From Candidatus Poribacteria bacterium (lineage in GTDB: Bacteria; Poribacteria; WGA-4E; WGA-3G), in the NCBI GenBank assembly GCA_003635315.1, contig PYJD01000031.1, forward strand, positions 93,958 to 157,957: a stretch of DNA of 64,000 nucleotides. Direction: 5' to 3'. The notes below the pieces were generated by a model. It had not been told where the DNA came from. It did no database searches and saw only the letters and a program-made list of their open reading frames with translations. A program made the position numbers and the translations under genes. This document shows, piece by piece, positions 47,410 to 56,220 of this stretch (positions are counted from its first letter, which is position 1; every line of letters starts with the position of its first letter).

Positions 47410-48590
47410 TACATTTCGAATTCCTGCATTATAATGTAATAATGATACTTAGATAGAAATAAGTTTGAATTCTATATTGATACCATGATAAGCAATATCT
47501 TCATTTAATCAACTACAATTGAACTATGCCTAATATGCTCAAATTGATCCCACACTCTAAGAATGAAATTGGATTACAGGTTTATTTGGATGACTTCTCT
47601 TACTGCACAACCTAAATGTTATGATAAAAAAGAGACATGTTCATTTAGAACTTGTGTTAGAACTCATAGTTGAAAATTGAACATTTAATCCTAATATACG
47701 ACAACTTAATAAGGTGCAATAACAGACCTTTAATCCTAAATTCCCTGTTGATAAATCGTGAAAATATTGAATTTCTCCATGTGTCAAAAAAGTGAAAAAA
47801 GTTACACTTTTTGACACATTCTGTGTCATTGAATTTGGTGTAAATTACCCCTCTAACCTCTGTCATAGACTGACTTCATTCCACTTTGAATTGACTTTAT
47901 AAGAATTTTCAAAAAGTGTGATTTTATGTTTTTGCTGTCCGTGCAAAATTTGACAATTCCAACCGGCAAATAATGTCGGTTTTTTAACATAAATAATTTT
48001 TTGTATTTAGGATCATTTTTGTAGATAGTCATCATTTATTTTCTAATTATATACTTCTCATTAAAGTTATGATTTTGAAGTAGGATCTCAATATATCATC
48101 TTAATTTTTTTATCCAATTTTGTTCTTTGGAAAATATGTATGTTAACCTAATCTGTAGCATAGACATCCAGTTTGCGTTGAAAAAGTAACTCTTGGTAAT
48201 GTTAGTTGTTTAATATATACTTTTTCTTCATTTTATTTTTAATTTTGTAGTAGAATGTAGGAAATCAGCATTTCACCTTTCCTTCATATCACGTATTCAT
48301 ACTGTAGAATTGAAGACTGGTATTAACATGTTAGAAATGGTAAATTAAAGAATATACACATAATATTACAATAATTTTACGAAATATTATAGATAGTTTA
48401 TGATATGTAACGGCAGGATTCTTTTTGTGGATGTACAGATGCGTTTACACCAGCACATCCGTGGATGCGATGCGGGTGATTACAACACCTACACCGCATA
48501 GCACTGCCATAGTGACTATTAACCTGGTATGACAGCGCTGGTTTTCTATTATATCATAAAATGGATTTTAAGGGAAAACCAGCACGCAGG
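47410..48590. other. Gene-free stretch with hairpins
   Basis: No convincing gene. Notable parts are a hairpin GTGTCAAAAAAGTG ... CACTTTTTGACAC (47781-47817) immediately followed by GACACA-ttc-TGTGTC (47813-47827), a lone TTAGAAATGGTA end near 48329, and a more GC-rich patch at about 48410-48540 with imperfect palindromes (ATGCGGGTG...CACCGCAT). Two short minus-strand frames here (47657-47866 and 47853-48035) look like chance frames. Confidence 0.5.
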
Positions 48591-48730
48591 ACTATGGTGA
48601 AATATTGATATAATTACACACCTTACTTGTAGGAGCGATCTCCGAATCGCGATCAAACCCTTTGATAATCGGGAATCGGAATTCCCTCCTACAAGACAGT
48701 ATGTGGAATTAATTATATAATCTACCATAT
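48591..48730. repeat. Repeat E, uninterrupted copy
   Basis: TATGGTGAAATATTGATATA, then CTTGTAGGAGCGATCTCC with the REP-like GTAGGAGCGAT...ATCGCGATC hairpin, GGGAATCGGAATTCCC, CTCCTACAAGACAG and TAATTATATAATCTACCATA. The same order occurs at 39126-39415 with hairpin units inserted. The GGGAATCGGAATTCCC part is also in each 99-bp repeat at 34.7-35.0 kb. Confidence 0.85.
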
Positions 48731-48887
48731 TTAGTTTTAAGATTTTCCCTTATTGAAATTTACTGTAAGTTTATACCAAATACGAAATAAATTGATAAAT
48801 CTATTTTGATGGTTTACACTCCCGTAGAGACGATATGTTTGTTGTTTGTGTCGTTCCAGCGGAACTTAGGAGGGGTGGTTCACATTT

Positions 48888-49095
48888 TTTCTATAAACAT
48901 TCCGTCCCTACCAAATCAACGACAAATGCGCGTGTGGCATTTGTCGGGACTAAAGACTGTGTGAATACGTTATTCTATAAACATTCCGTTCCTACGGAAC
49001 TCAAGATAGGTCAGGATAACGGATTGCTATAAACATATCGTCCCTATCAAATCAACGCCAAATGCGCGTTTGGCATTTGTCGGGACTAAAGACAT
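48888..49095. repeat. TATAAACATTCC repeats, filled-empty-filled
   Basis: Three copies of TATAAACAT...CCTA. The first (48892) and third (49029) hold a hairpin unit: arms GACAAATGC / GCATTTGTC with loop GCGTGTG (48921-48945), and arms CAAATGC / GCATTTG with loop GCGTTTG (49059-49079). The middle copy (48975) goes straight from TTCCTA to CGGAACTC. Downstream to 49235 there are two copies of AATCTAACAGAATGT (49151 and 49179 regions) and no gene. Confidence 0.8.
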
Positions 49096-49235
49096 CAATA
49101 TCAGACAACTATAAACCACTAAGTTGACATCTATGGTTCTACAGAACGCACAATCTAACAGAATGTGCTACAATACGGACAATCTAACAGAATGTCTATT
49201 ATTGGCGAAGGTTTTATTGACTGAAGGCAAATGAC

Positions 49236-50198
49236 ATGAAACGAATTCTTATTGATACTGATCCAGGGGTAGATGATGCCTTAGCGTTAATTTACGCCTT
49301 CAAATCACCAGATATCAAGGTAGAAGCCATCACCACGGTTAGCGGTAACGTCAACCTTGAAACAGTCACTCGAAATCTCCTAAAAATACTGAATATTTTG
49401 GACCTTACAGCATTTCCTATTATTGCAAAAGGAGAAGCACAACCGTTGGTAAAACCGCCAGTTGATGCTGAGGATGTTCATGGGAAAGATGGGTTAGGAA
49501 ATATCAGTGAATTACTCAATTCAACAGGGACGTTGAAATACGATACTGCAGATTGTCAATTTACTGATCAATCGGCAGATGACTTAATCCTTGAAATGGT
49601 AGACAGTTATCCTGACGAGTTGATTATAGTAGCCTTAGGTCCATTAACCAATATATCTAAAGCCATTCAAAAGGATTTATCTCGTTTTCGAAAAGTTCAC
49701 AGTCTGTATCTGATGGGTGGCGTCTTCACAGAATATGGAAATATTACAACAAATGCCGAATTCAATGTATTTGTTGATCCACACGCAGCCCACGAAGTAT
49801 TTAATTCAGGTGTACCTATTCACATTGCTCCCTTAGATGTGACGCATCAAGTTAAATTGACAGGTGATCGATTACAAACGGAAGTATTTGGACGGGAGGA
49901 TGTAATCTCTCATTTCTTAACTGATTCCACAAAAGCAGTCATGGAATTTTACCGAGAAAATGTTGGTTTCTATGGATTTCATATCCACGATGCATTACCT
50001 ATTGGCATGCTCAATCATCCAGAATTATTCAGAAGTGTGGATGCTCATGTGCAAGTAGAAACGGAGGGAGAATTAACCAGCGGCATGACAGTTGCTGATC
50101 TTCGAAAACAGAACGTCATAGATCCAAATGCAAAAGTATATGTTGGGGTAGATGCGGATTCTTTCCTTGATTTATTCTTCAAAACTATCCTAACCTAA
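49236..50198 (+). CDS. Inosine/uridine-preferring-type nucleoside hydrolase
   Basis: 320-residue ribonucleoside hydrolase. The N-terminal calcium-binding signature is intact (RILIDTDPGVDDALALIYAF), with DVHGKDGLGN, LIIVALGPLTNISKAI, YLMGGVF, NAEFNVFVDPHAAHEVF and the late active-site segment YGFHIHDALPIGML. These enzymes hydrolyse the N-glycosidic bond of nucleosides for base salvage. Base preference cannot be read. AAGGCAAATGAC precedes the ATG. It is the only plus-strand gene for several kilobases and appears monocistronic, converging on the small lipoprotein gene 13 bases later. Confidence 0.93.
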   Translation: MKRILIDTDPGVDDALALIYAFKSPDIKVEAITTVSGNVNLETVTRNLLKILNILDLTAFPIIAKGEAQPLVKPPVDAEDVHGKDGLGNISELLNSTGTLKYDTADCQFTDQSADDLILEMVDSYPDELIIVALGPLTNISKAIQKDLSRFRKVHSLYLMGGVFTEYGNITTNAEFNVFVDPHAAHEVFNSGVPIHIAPLDVTHQVKLTGDRLQTEVFGREDVISHFLTDSTKAVMEFYRENVGFYGFHIHDALPIGMLNHPELFRSVDAHVQVETEGELTSGMTVADLRKQNVIDPNAKVYVGVDADSFLDLFFKTILT

Positions 50199-50211
50199 TC
50201 AATTTTCCATA

Positions 50212-50724
50212 TCATCTTATTCCTAATGGATTGCTTGGAATATACCGGAAATCCGCAGTAGGGTCTCGCCTTAGACTACGCGGTATTTCCAATTCAGGCA
50301 ATTTCAGTTCATTAAAAACAATCCGTTGTTCGTCAGTTAACTCATTTGTAATTTCCTGCAGTAATTTTCCTATCTCTTTCAGGAGGACATTTCTGTGTGT
50401 AAGGAACTTTCTTACCTTTATTCGTACATTCGAAAGTCTCCGTTGTCTTTGAGCTGTGCTAAGCCCACCATCATAACGGTAAAGTTGTCTATCTTGGGTC
50501 ATGGTACGATACTCTCGTAAATCAGACTCTATCTGTCTTTTTTCAAAATCGTAATCATCTAATACATCCTGTATTAACTTCAATTTTGGATGGATGATAT
50601 TCTTTTGTTTTTCAGTGAGTTGTAATGCCTCCGTACTTTTGGATATCTGAGTTAGTCTAACCTTCCCACACCCGATTGTAAGCAAAATGAATAATATTAT
50701 GGGTATGTTCTGTAGAATATTCAT
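50212..50724 (-). CDS. Small putative lipoprotein with helical, charged body
   Basis: 170 residues. The N-terminus IPIILFILLTIGCGKVRL has a lipoprotein-type signal with Cys 19 (TIGC is an acceptable though not ideal lipobox). The mature part is Arg/Lys/Glu-rich and mostly helical (VLDDYDFEKRQIESDLREYR, LLKEIGKLLQEITNELTDEQ), resembling Spy/CpxP-like or other periplasmic helical proteins only in general character. It ends with an Arg/Pro tail (ELEIPRSLRRDPTADFRY). I do not recognise a family. Convergent with the nucleoside hydrolase. Confidence 0.7.
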   Translation of the reverse strand: MNILQNIPIILFILLTIGCGKVRLTQISKSTEALQLTEKQKNIIHPKLKLIQDVLDDYDFEKRQIESDLREYRTMTQDRQLYRYDGGLSTAQRQRRLSNVRIKVRKFLTHRNVLLKEIGKLLQEITNELTDEQRIVFNELKLPELEIPRSLRRDPTADFRYIPSNPLGIR

Positions 50725-50737
50725 AAATGTAACCTTA

Positions 50738-50920
50738 TACCATTTCTAAATGGTATTATAACAGTATTCCGTAGTTCCAAATCAAGGAATCAAGGAATCA
50801 AGGAATCACGGTATGAATGTGTTTATGACATTCCCCGGGAATTCGTCCAAATCAACGTCAAATGCGCGTTTGGCATTTGTCGGGTTTCGTTCCTCTACCC
50901 GACCTACGAAAGAGTAGAAT
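50738..50920. repeat. Repeat tract upstream of the lipoprotein gene
   Basis: Begins with ATACCATTTCTAAATGGTAT (50738-50757), the two inverted element ends joined with nothing between. Then four AAGGAATC-like repeats, a type II hairpin with arms GAATGT / ACATTC (50815-50833), and a type I unit with arms CAAATGC / GCATTTG and loop GCGTTTG (50859-50879), followed by CGGGTTTCG and ACCCGACCTAC as in repeat R. Confidence 0.8.
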
Positions 50921-50976
50921 TTGTATTAGCATTTATTTTTAAATAGGTTTTACATGACTCATGATTCATTAGAAGT

Positions 50977-51012
50977 CAATGGTATAAAATAGGCGTGTAT
51001 TTTATACCATTG
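50977..51012. terminator. Perfect 15-bp stem-loop downstream of the M32 gene
   Basis: CAATGGTATAAAATA pairs exactly with TATTTTATACCATTG around GGCGTG. It lies 46 bases past the stop of the minus-strand carboxypeptidase gene. It includes GGTATA/TATACC, so it may be a repeat end rather than a true terminator. Confidence 0.6.
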
Positions 51013-51057
51013 AACGATAGACAGAATATTATGATGACAGAAGTATTATCGAATTCA

Positions 51058-52566
51058 TTAATCCAGTGAATACAATTCACCATATTTAGTTCTTAGGTAT
51101 TTGATATAAGGTTCAATTGTCATAGATTTTCCAGTTGCACGTTCAATAATCTCTGGAGCAGTAAATTTTGATCCATGTTGGTAGACATTTACTTTTAACC
51201 AATCGTGAAGTGTTTGGAATTCGCCATTCTCAATTTCATTTGGAATTTCAGGATGTATTTCCAATGCTGCGGTGTAAAACTGTGCCCCTAAGATATTCCC
51301 TAATGTATATCCTTGAAATCCTCCCCCAATGAGATTATAATACCAATGTACATCCTGCAGAACACCATCCTTGTCATCAGGTGGAACGATACCAAAATCA
51401 GCTTCAAATCTTTCTCTCCAAGCCTTAGGTAGGTCTTTAATTTCCAACTCACCTTCCAAAAGTGCCAGTTCAAAATCGAAACGTAACATGACATGTAGAT
51501 TGTAAGTTACCTCGTCAGCTTCCGTTCGGATAAGTGAACGTTCTACCTTATTAATTGCACGATAGAATGTATCAAGAGACACATCATTTAATTGCTGTGG
51601 GAAGGTCTCCTGTAACTGTGGATAAAAACAGGTCCAGAAACTCCTACTTCTTCCAACAATGTTCTCCCAGAGTCTGGATTGACTTTCATGAACTCCTGCA
51701 GAAGTTCCTCTTGCCAAAGGTGTACCTTCAAAATCCATACGAATCCCTTGTTCATATAATGCATGTCCAGTTTCATGCATTGTACAGAACATGGCTTCCC
51801 CCAGACTGTCCTCTTTAGATCGTGTCGTGATGCGGACATCTCCTAACGAGAATTTCGTCATGAAAGGATGGTGTGTTTTATCAGAACGACCGCGTTGTAA
51901 ATCATAACCAAATTTCTTTGCAACCTCTAAACCGAATGATAGTTGTTTTTCTTCGGGATATATTTTGTGTAAACATGAATCGTCTGCTGGTGATTGAGAA
52001 GTGATAGCAGATGCGATCGGAACGAGTTGTTCACGTAATTCAGCAAAAACCCTCTTGACATCCGTTGCCTTCATACCGTAGTCTCTTGGTTCAATTAAGG
52101 GGTCTGCAATGTGGTCATATCCCGGGAAAAAATTAGCGGATTTACGACTATATTCAAGAGTTTTTTCAAGGTAGGGTTGTACCCTTTCAAAGTCATTTGC
52201 AGGACGTGCTTCAGTCCAAACTTGATAGGATTCAGATGTATGAGTTGCGACTTCTGCTAAAAAGTCGGATGGAATCTTAATTGCCCTATCATACTGTCTA
52301 CGAGTAAGCCGTAGTAAACTGGCTTCATCTGAACTATAATCAAGGCTTTGTTGGTAAGGAATTAAATCATCAAGTAGTTTTCCTATTGCGGGATCGGTAA
52401 ACTTCTCATGAGCTATTCGTCTTAGGGTTGCAGACTGTCGTGCGCGAGCAGCCGCACCTCCAGGTGGCATATAGGTAGATTGATCCCAATGAAGCAGACC
52501 TGCTGCAGCTTGAATATCATTTACCTCAATTAGTCGAGTTTTTAGTTGGTTATAATTTGTTTCCAC
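51058..52566 (-). CDS. M32-family (Taq-type) carboxypeptidase
   Basis: 502 residues from GTG 52566, which follows AAAGGAGAAGTATA. The in-frame ATG at 52608 has no such site. M32 signatures are all present: AAGLLHWDQSTYMPPGG near the start, the zinc motif MHETGHALYEQG, HESQSRLWEN, LIRTEADEVTYNLH, and GVLQDVHWYYNLIGGGFQGY. Length fits the family (about 500). These are metal-dependent cytoplasmic carboxypeptidases that trim peptides from the C-terminus. Standalone on the minus strand, with a hairpin downstream and a repeat element just upstream of the start. Confidence 0.95.
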   Translation of the reverse strand: METNYNQLKTRLIEVNDIQAAAGLLHWDQSTYMPPGGAAARARQSATLRRIAHEKFTDPAIGKLLDDLIPYQQSLDYSSDEASLLRLTRRQYDRAIKIPSDFLAEVATHTSESYQVWTEARPANDFERVQPYLEKTLEYSRKSANFFPGYDHIADPLIEPRDYGMKATDVKRVFAELREQLVPIASAITSQSPADDSCLHKIYPEEKQLSFGLEVAKKFGYDLQRGRSDKTHHPFMTKFSLGDVRITTRSKEDSLGEAMFCTMHETGHALYEQGIRMDFEGTPLARGTSAGVHESQSRLWENIVGRSRSFWTCFYPQLQETFPQQLNDVSLDTFYRAINKVERSLIRTEADEVTYNLHVMLRFDFELALLEGELEIKDLPKAWRERFEADFGIVPPDDKDGVLQDVHWYYNLIGGGFQGYTLGNILGAQFYTAALEIHPEIPNEIENGEFQTLHDWLKVNVYQHGSKFTAPEIIERATGKSMTIEPYIKYLRTKYGELYSLD

Positions 52567-52610
52567 TATACTTCTCCTTTGAATCCCAATAGTGAACGAA
52601 TTGACCAATT

Positions 52611-52729
52611 ATAATACCATTTCAATTAAGTTTTGTTCCATTAGCAATTGCTATAAATGAAGTGTTGTGTGGCACAAACTAAAAGTTTATGCTACAAAAG
52701 AGAGTCGTGATATATCAGAAATGGTATAA
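52611..52729. repeat. Short inverted-end element, family shared with 58337-58453
   Basis: Ends AATACCATTTCAATTAA and TCAGAAATGGTATAA. The interior has TTTTGTTCCAT, GTGGCACAAACT, AGTTTATGCTACAAA and GAGAG, the same words in the same order as the element upstream of pstS. About 119 bases, no coding capacity. It sits about 45 bases upstream of the M32 gene start. Confidence 0.8.
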
Positions 52730-52831
52730 CATTGATGACGAACTTATAAGTAGGTTTGTTCAGGTACTCAATTAATTGTCATCTTATTTCACCCAACTCC
52801 ATCGATCTTGAAATTTGTGGGTTATATTTTA

Positions 52832-53707
52832 TTACACATGTAGATATTGTGGAGGTGGATTATGTGTGTCGTATGATGTAAGTTCAATTTCTTGTTTTAT
52901 ATAGGCAAATTGAATGTCATTTTCGTTTGCAAACATTCTATATATTTCTTCAACAATTAAAGTGGAAACTTGTGGACGTTCAACTGCAACAACACGATAC
53001 CTTAATTTTGCGACAACACCGGATGGAATAAACTCAAACCGTACATAAGGTTGTTCACCGAGTTCCGCACAGATATCTGCAGTTACCTCAGCAGCCTTTT
53101 GACACATTATCTGTTCTGCTTTATCAATATTTGACTTATATGTTAATCGTAATATTACCTCATCAAGTATGTATTTTTCATCTCGAGTATAATTTACCAC
53201 AGTCCAGTTGAATAGGTGTAAGTTTGCAATTAGGATGCTTCTCCCAGATTTTTCTTCGCTACTGATTGTCCCTCCTACCTGATCCAGTATCGTATGCATA
53301 ACGGTAATCTTTTTTACATCACCGATTAACTGTCCAAGTATCACTCTATCCCCAATTTGGTAAGGTTTCTTTAGGATAATAAGTAACCATGCTGCAAGAT
53401 TCATAATTGGGTTCCGGAGTCCCCAGCTCAGAACGGTCATAATGAAACCGAGTGACAACCCCAGTAATCCAAATGTGTCAGAAAATAGAAATATGATGAT
53501 AACCGTTATGACGAACATAAAGGAATATCGCCAAATAAAAAAGAATCTATCTGAATTTTCGGGTTTATATGCATGTGTATCAACATACTTACGCATTTGC
53601 AATGTGATAAAAGTATAAACTATGATAGTACAGATGATTATTGCAACGACCCACACAACAGAGATATATTTTAAATTCAGTATAAATTGAACAAAATCAA
53701 TTAACAT
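52832..53707 (-). CDS. MscS-family mechanosensitive channel (second of a pair)
   Basis: 291 residues with about three transmembrane spans. The third is a Gly-rich pore helix running into the beta domain (LSWGLRNPIMNLAAWLLIIL, then KKPYQIGDRVILGQLIGDV), the MscS signature. The cytoplasmic part includes QVGGTISSEEKSGRSILIAN, shared with its neighbour. These channels open under membrane tension and protect against hypo-osmotic shock. It begins two bases after the stop of its paralogue, so the two are one operon. The pore helix is less Gly/Ala-regular than in the first copy. Confidence 0.9.
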   Translation of the reverse strand: MLIDFVQFILNLKYISVVWVVAIIICTIIVYTFITLQMRKYVDTHAYKPENSDRFFFIWRYSFMFVITVIIIFLFSDTFGLLGLSLGFIMTVLSWGLRNPIMNLAAWLLIILKKPYQIGDRVILGQLIGDVKKITVMHTILDQVGGTISSEEKSGRSILIANLHLFNWTVVNYTRDEKYILDEVILRLTYKSNIDKAEQIMCQKAAEVTADICAELGEQPYVRFEFIPSGVVAKLRYRVVAVERPQVSTLIVEEIYRMFANENDIQFAYIKQEIELTSYDTHNPPPQYLHV

Positions 53708-53709
53708 AT

Positions 53710-54615
53710 TTAGGTACCACTTGTTTTATTAATCCCCGATGGTAAGATGGCATTATCTTTCCATGAATAGATGACTTCTGAGTGTGCGTAACAGAATTCC
53801 ACATTTTCATTTTTTGAAAATTCATGGAATATTATCTTGACTATATCACTTAAACTACTTGCTCTATCGACCGGTCTACATTTATAGCGAAGTCTCATCA
53901 TAATACCGGCGTCAAACAGTTCAGCTCTTATAAAAGGATCTTCATTAACATCTGAAATTACATCAGCAGTTACCACTTTTGCAGCATTCACTAAGATTCG
54001 TTCAGCATCTTGCCAGTTAGATTCAAAAGTAATGCGAACAGGAACTTCAACAAGTATGTATTCTTCCTCAAGCGTGAAATTTGTAATAGTCTGACCAAAT
54101 AGAATTGCATTGGGAATGAGGATTCCCCTTCCAGACCGTTCTTCACTTGAAACAGTACCACCTACTTGATTAAGAATAACATGGGTTAATGTGATATCCA
54201 TGACATCTCCAGTAATACCAGCGATGATGACACGATCTCCGATCTTGAATGGTCTTTTTAGGATTAACATTAACCATGCAGCAATTCCGGTTACTGGTGC
54301 TTGTAATGACCACCCTAACACCATACCAAGGAAACCTGCCGATATACCGAGGGTTTTGAGAGAGCCACTAAGACTGATAATACCAAAGATTGCAATTATA
54401 GCTGTCCATACATAACCCCAGACTGCCATAAAATTCTGTGCATTTGTTTCAACCTGTGCATGTTTATATACATATCTTTTCACAAAATGTCCACTAACGG
54501 TCTTGAGGATTAATAAGCTAATGATTGTAATGATACTAAGAAGAATTCCCCTGAATGGAGAATTGATAATTCCATTTAATACTTCTCCAGCTTGGGTTAA
54601 AAAATCAAGAATCAT
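53710..54615 (-). CDS. MscS-family mechanosensitive channel (first of a pair)
   Basis: 301 residues, same plan as its downstream paralogue: hydrophobic N-terminus (ILLSIITIISLLILKTV), pore segment LKTLGISAGFLGMVLGWSLQ, then LKRPFKIGDRVIIAGITGDV and QVGGTVSSEERSGRGILIPN, with an alpha/beta C-terminal domain. The two share most family motifs but are clearly diverged, so this is an older duplication. Side-by-side genes allow mixed channels, but MscS heptamers are normally homomeric, so heteromers are speculation. Confidence 0.9.
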   Translation of the reverse strand: MILDFLTQAGEVLNGIINSPFRGILLSIITIISLLILKTVSGHFVKRYVYKHAQVETNAQNFMAVWGYVWTAIIAIFGIISLSGSLKTLGISAGFLGMVLGWSLQAPVTGIAAWLMLILKRPFKIGDRVIIAGITGDVMDITLTHVILNQVGGTVSSEERSGRGILIPNAILFGQTITNFTLEEEYILVEVPVRITFESNWQDAERILVNAAKVVTADVISDVNEDPFIRAELFDAGIMMRLRYKCRPVDRASSLSDIVKIIFHEFSKNENVEFCYAHSEVIYSWKDNAILPSGINKTSGT

Positions 54616-54876
54616 TCAGTCTATCCTTTCCTATTCTTTCCTTAATTGGAAAATAAGTTATATTTTACATCTTGAAAATGTATGTAGAAGATCAATAAAA
54701 GGTAGGTGAAAAGTTGTATAACTGGTCGAATCTATGAAATGCTGGCTTAGGGTGCTTCAAATTGTTGAAATACATAAGGAATAAACAGTATTTCAAAGAC
54801 ATAGATTTTTTATACAGAAAATTCAAAGCAGCCAAATACGGTAGATTTTAACATACAGACTAATTGGTTAAAGACT

Positions 54877-55953
54877 CTATAACCATTTTTTTATTTTAAA
54901 GTATATCAGCATGATAATTCCGATTAAAACCATCACACCTAAGATAATTGGGTATCCCCATCGCATTTCAAGTTCTGGCATAAACTTAAAATTCATACCA
55001 TATAATCCAGCGATGAAAGTAAGTGGAATAAAAAATGTTGCTACAATAGTTAACACCTTCATGACTTCATTCATTTTATGATTTAGTGCAGAGGAATAAG
55101 TGTCAAACAATCCTGAAACAACGATTCTTAGTGTCTCAATTGATTGAATTACTTGAAGAATGTGGTCATGTACGTCCCTGAAGTATATGTGTGTATCAAT
55201 ATCAAGAATTGGTATTTCATCACTAAATACTTCGTCAATTACTTCACGTAATGATAGTACAGGTTTACGCATCATGTGAATTTGCTGTCTGAGTGTATTA
55301 ATTTTCTTTAGATTATCCGGTGTAGGATCTGAGATAATTTCCTCTTCTATCGAATCAAGTTGATCACTTATATCTTCAGCCATAATAAAGAAATAATCAA
55401 CAATTAGATCTATCAACGCGTATGCAAGATAGGATGAGTTCATTTTCCTAATCCTACCTTGATTCATTATAATCCTGTCATATATAGGTTTAAATAATTC
55501 TTCCCCACTTTCATGTATCATCACAACATAATTCTGACCGATAATCAGATTAACAGGTTCATCAGATACGACAGATGTATCAGAATTAAAATGAAGTGTT
55601 CTTAATAGAATATAGATATAGTCATCAAATATCTCAATTTTAGGAAGTTGGGTAGGATTCATGACATCTTCAAGGACCATTGAGTTTATACCGATATGTT
55701 CTCCTATGCTGCTAATGAAGTCTGGGTTATGCAACCCTCGTATATTTATCCAAGTTACCATATCTTCATTGTTAAATGTTTCACATTCTTCGACAGACTC
55801 CACTGTATATTCTTGGAATTGTGAATCATTGTAGTCAATCAAGTTAACCTGAATAGGTTCCTCCCGTTCCTCCCCGACATATACAAGCGAACCGGGTGGA
55901 AGTCCAACCTTCTTAGAATATCTTGAAGAAAATTGAGATAGAGGATTTTTCAT
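54877..55953 (-). CDS. corA: CorA-type magnesium/cobalt transporter
   Basis: 358 residues with a large N-terminal cytoplasmic domain and two C-terminal membrane helices. The selectivity motif is intact in FIAGLYGMNFKFMPE, followed by the second helix (YPIILGVMVLIGIIMLIYFK) and a basic end (KIKKWL), as in CorA. CorA pentamers import Mg2+, Co2+ or Ni2+. It stands alone. The downstream 260 bases before the MscS pair contain no gene or clear signal. Confidence 0.95.
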   Translation of the reverse strand: MKNPLSQFSSRYSKKVGLPPGSLVYVGEEREEPIQVNLIDYNDSQFQEYTVESVEECETFNNEDMVTWINIRGLHNPDFISSIGEHIGINSMVLEDVMNPTQLPKIEIFDDYIYILLRTLHFNSDTSVVSDEPVNLIIGQNYVVMIHESGEELFKPIYDRIIMNQGRIRKMNSSYLAYALIDLIVDYFFIMAEDISDQLDSIEEEIISDPTPDNLKKINTLRQQIHMMRKPVLSLREVIDEVFSDEIPILDIDTHIYFRDVHDHILQVIQSIETLRIVVSGLFDTYSSALNHKMNEVMKVLTIVATFFIPLTFIAGLYGMNFKFMPELEMRWGYPIILGVMVLIGIIMLIYFKIKKWL

Positions 55954-56220
55954 TTTCTGATTATACTGTTGAAAATATTATTAACGATAAACATCGGTTT
56001 CATTATACATTAGTCATTATGTGTATGTCAATTCCTGAACCATCCAGGGCAGGATTATTAATTTTAAGTGTCTTCCGTTATTGAGATTTACCGTAGGTTA
56101 TAACCAAAAGGGATACACCCAAAAGCGGTATAAATAGATAAATCCATTGCATTGCGAACACCTTGTCTAAATTCTACAAGACTTCACAAAATATGTCGAT
56201 CACTTACTCTTTGTAGTCCA
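55954..56220. other. Divergent gap between corA and the phosphatase gene
   Basis: The first part of a 336-base intergenic region separating two divergent starts. AT-rich, with no gene. A TTCTACAAGAC word near 56171 resembles half of the palindrome closer to the phosphatase start. I saw no convincing Pho box. Confidence 0.45.

Noticed and set aside
47657..48035. Two short minus-strand frames in the 47.4-48.6 kb gap
   Set aside because: They overlap hairpin sequence, have no clear ribosome site and no recognisable protein features.
48410..48540. A tRNA or small structured RNA gene in the GC-richer patch
   Set aside because: Imperfect palindromes are present but no cloverleaf, T-loop sequence or 3' CCA-side stem could be built.
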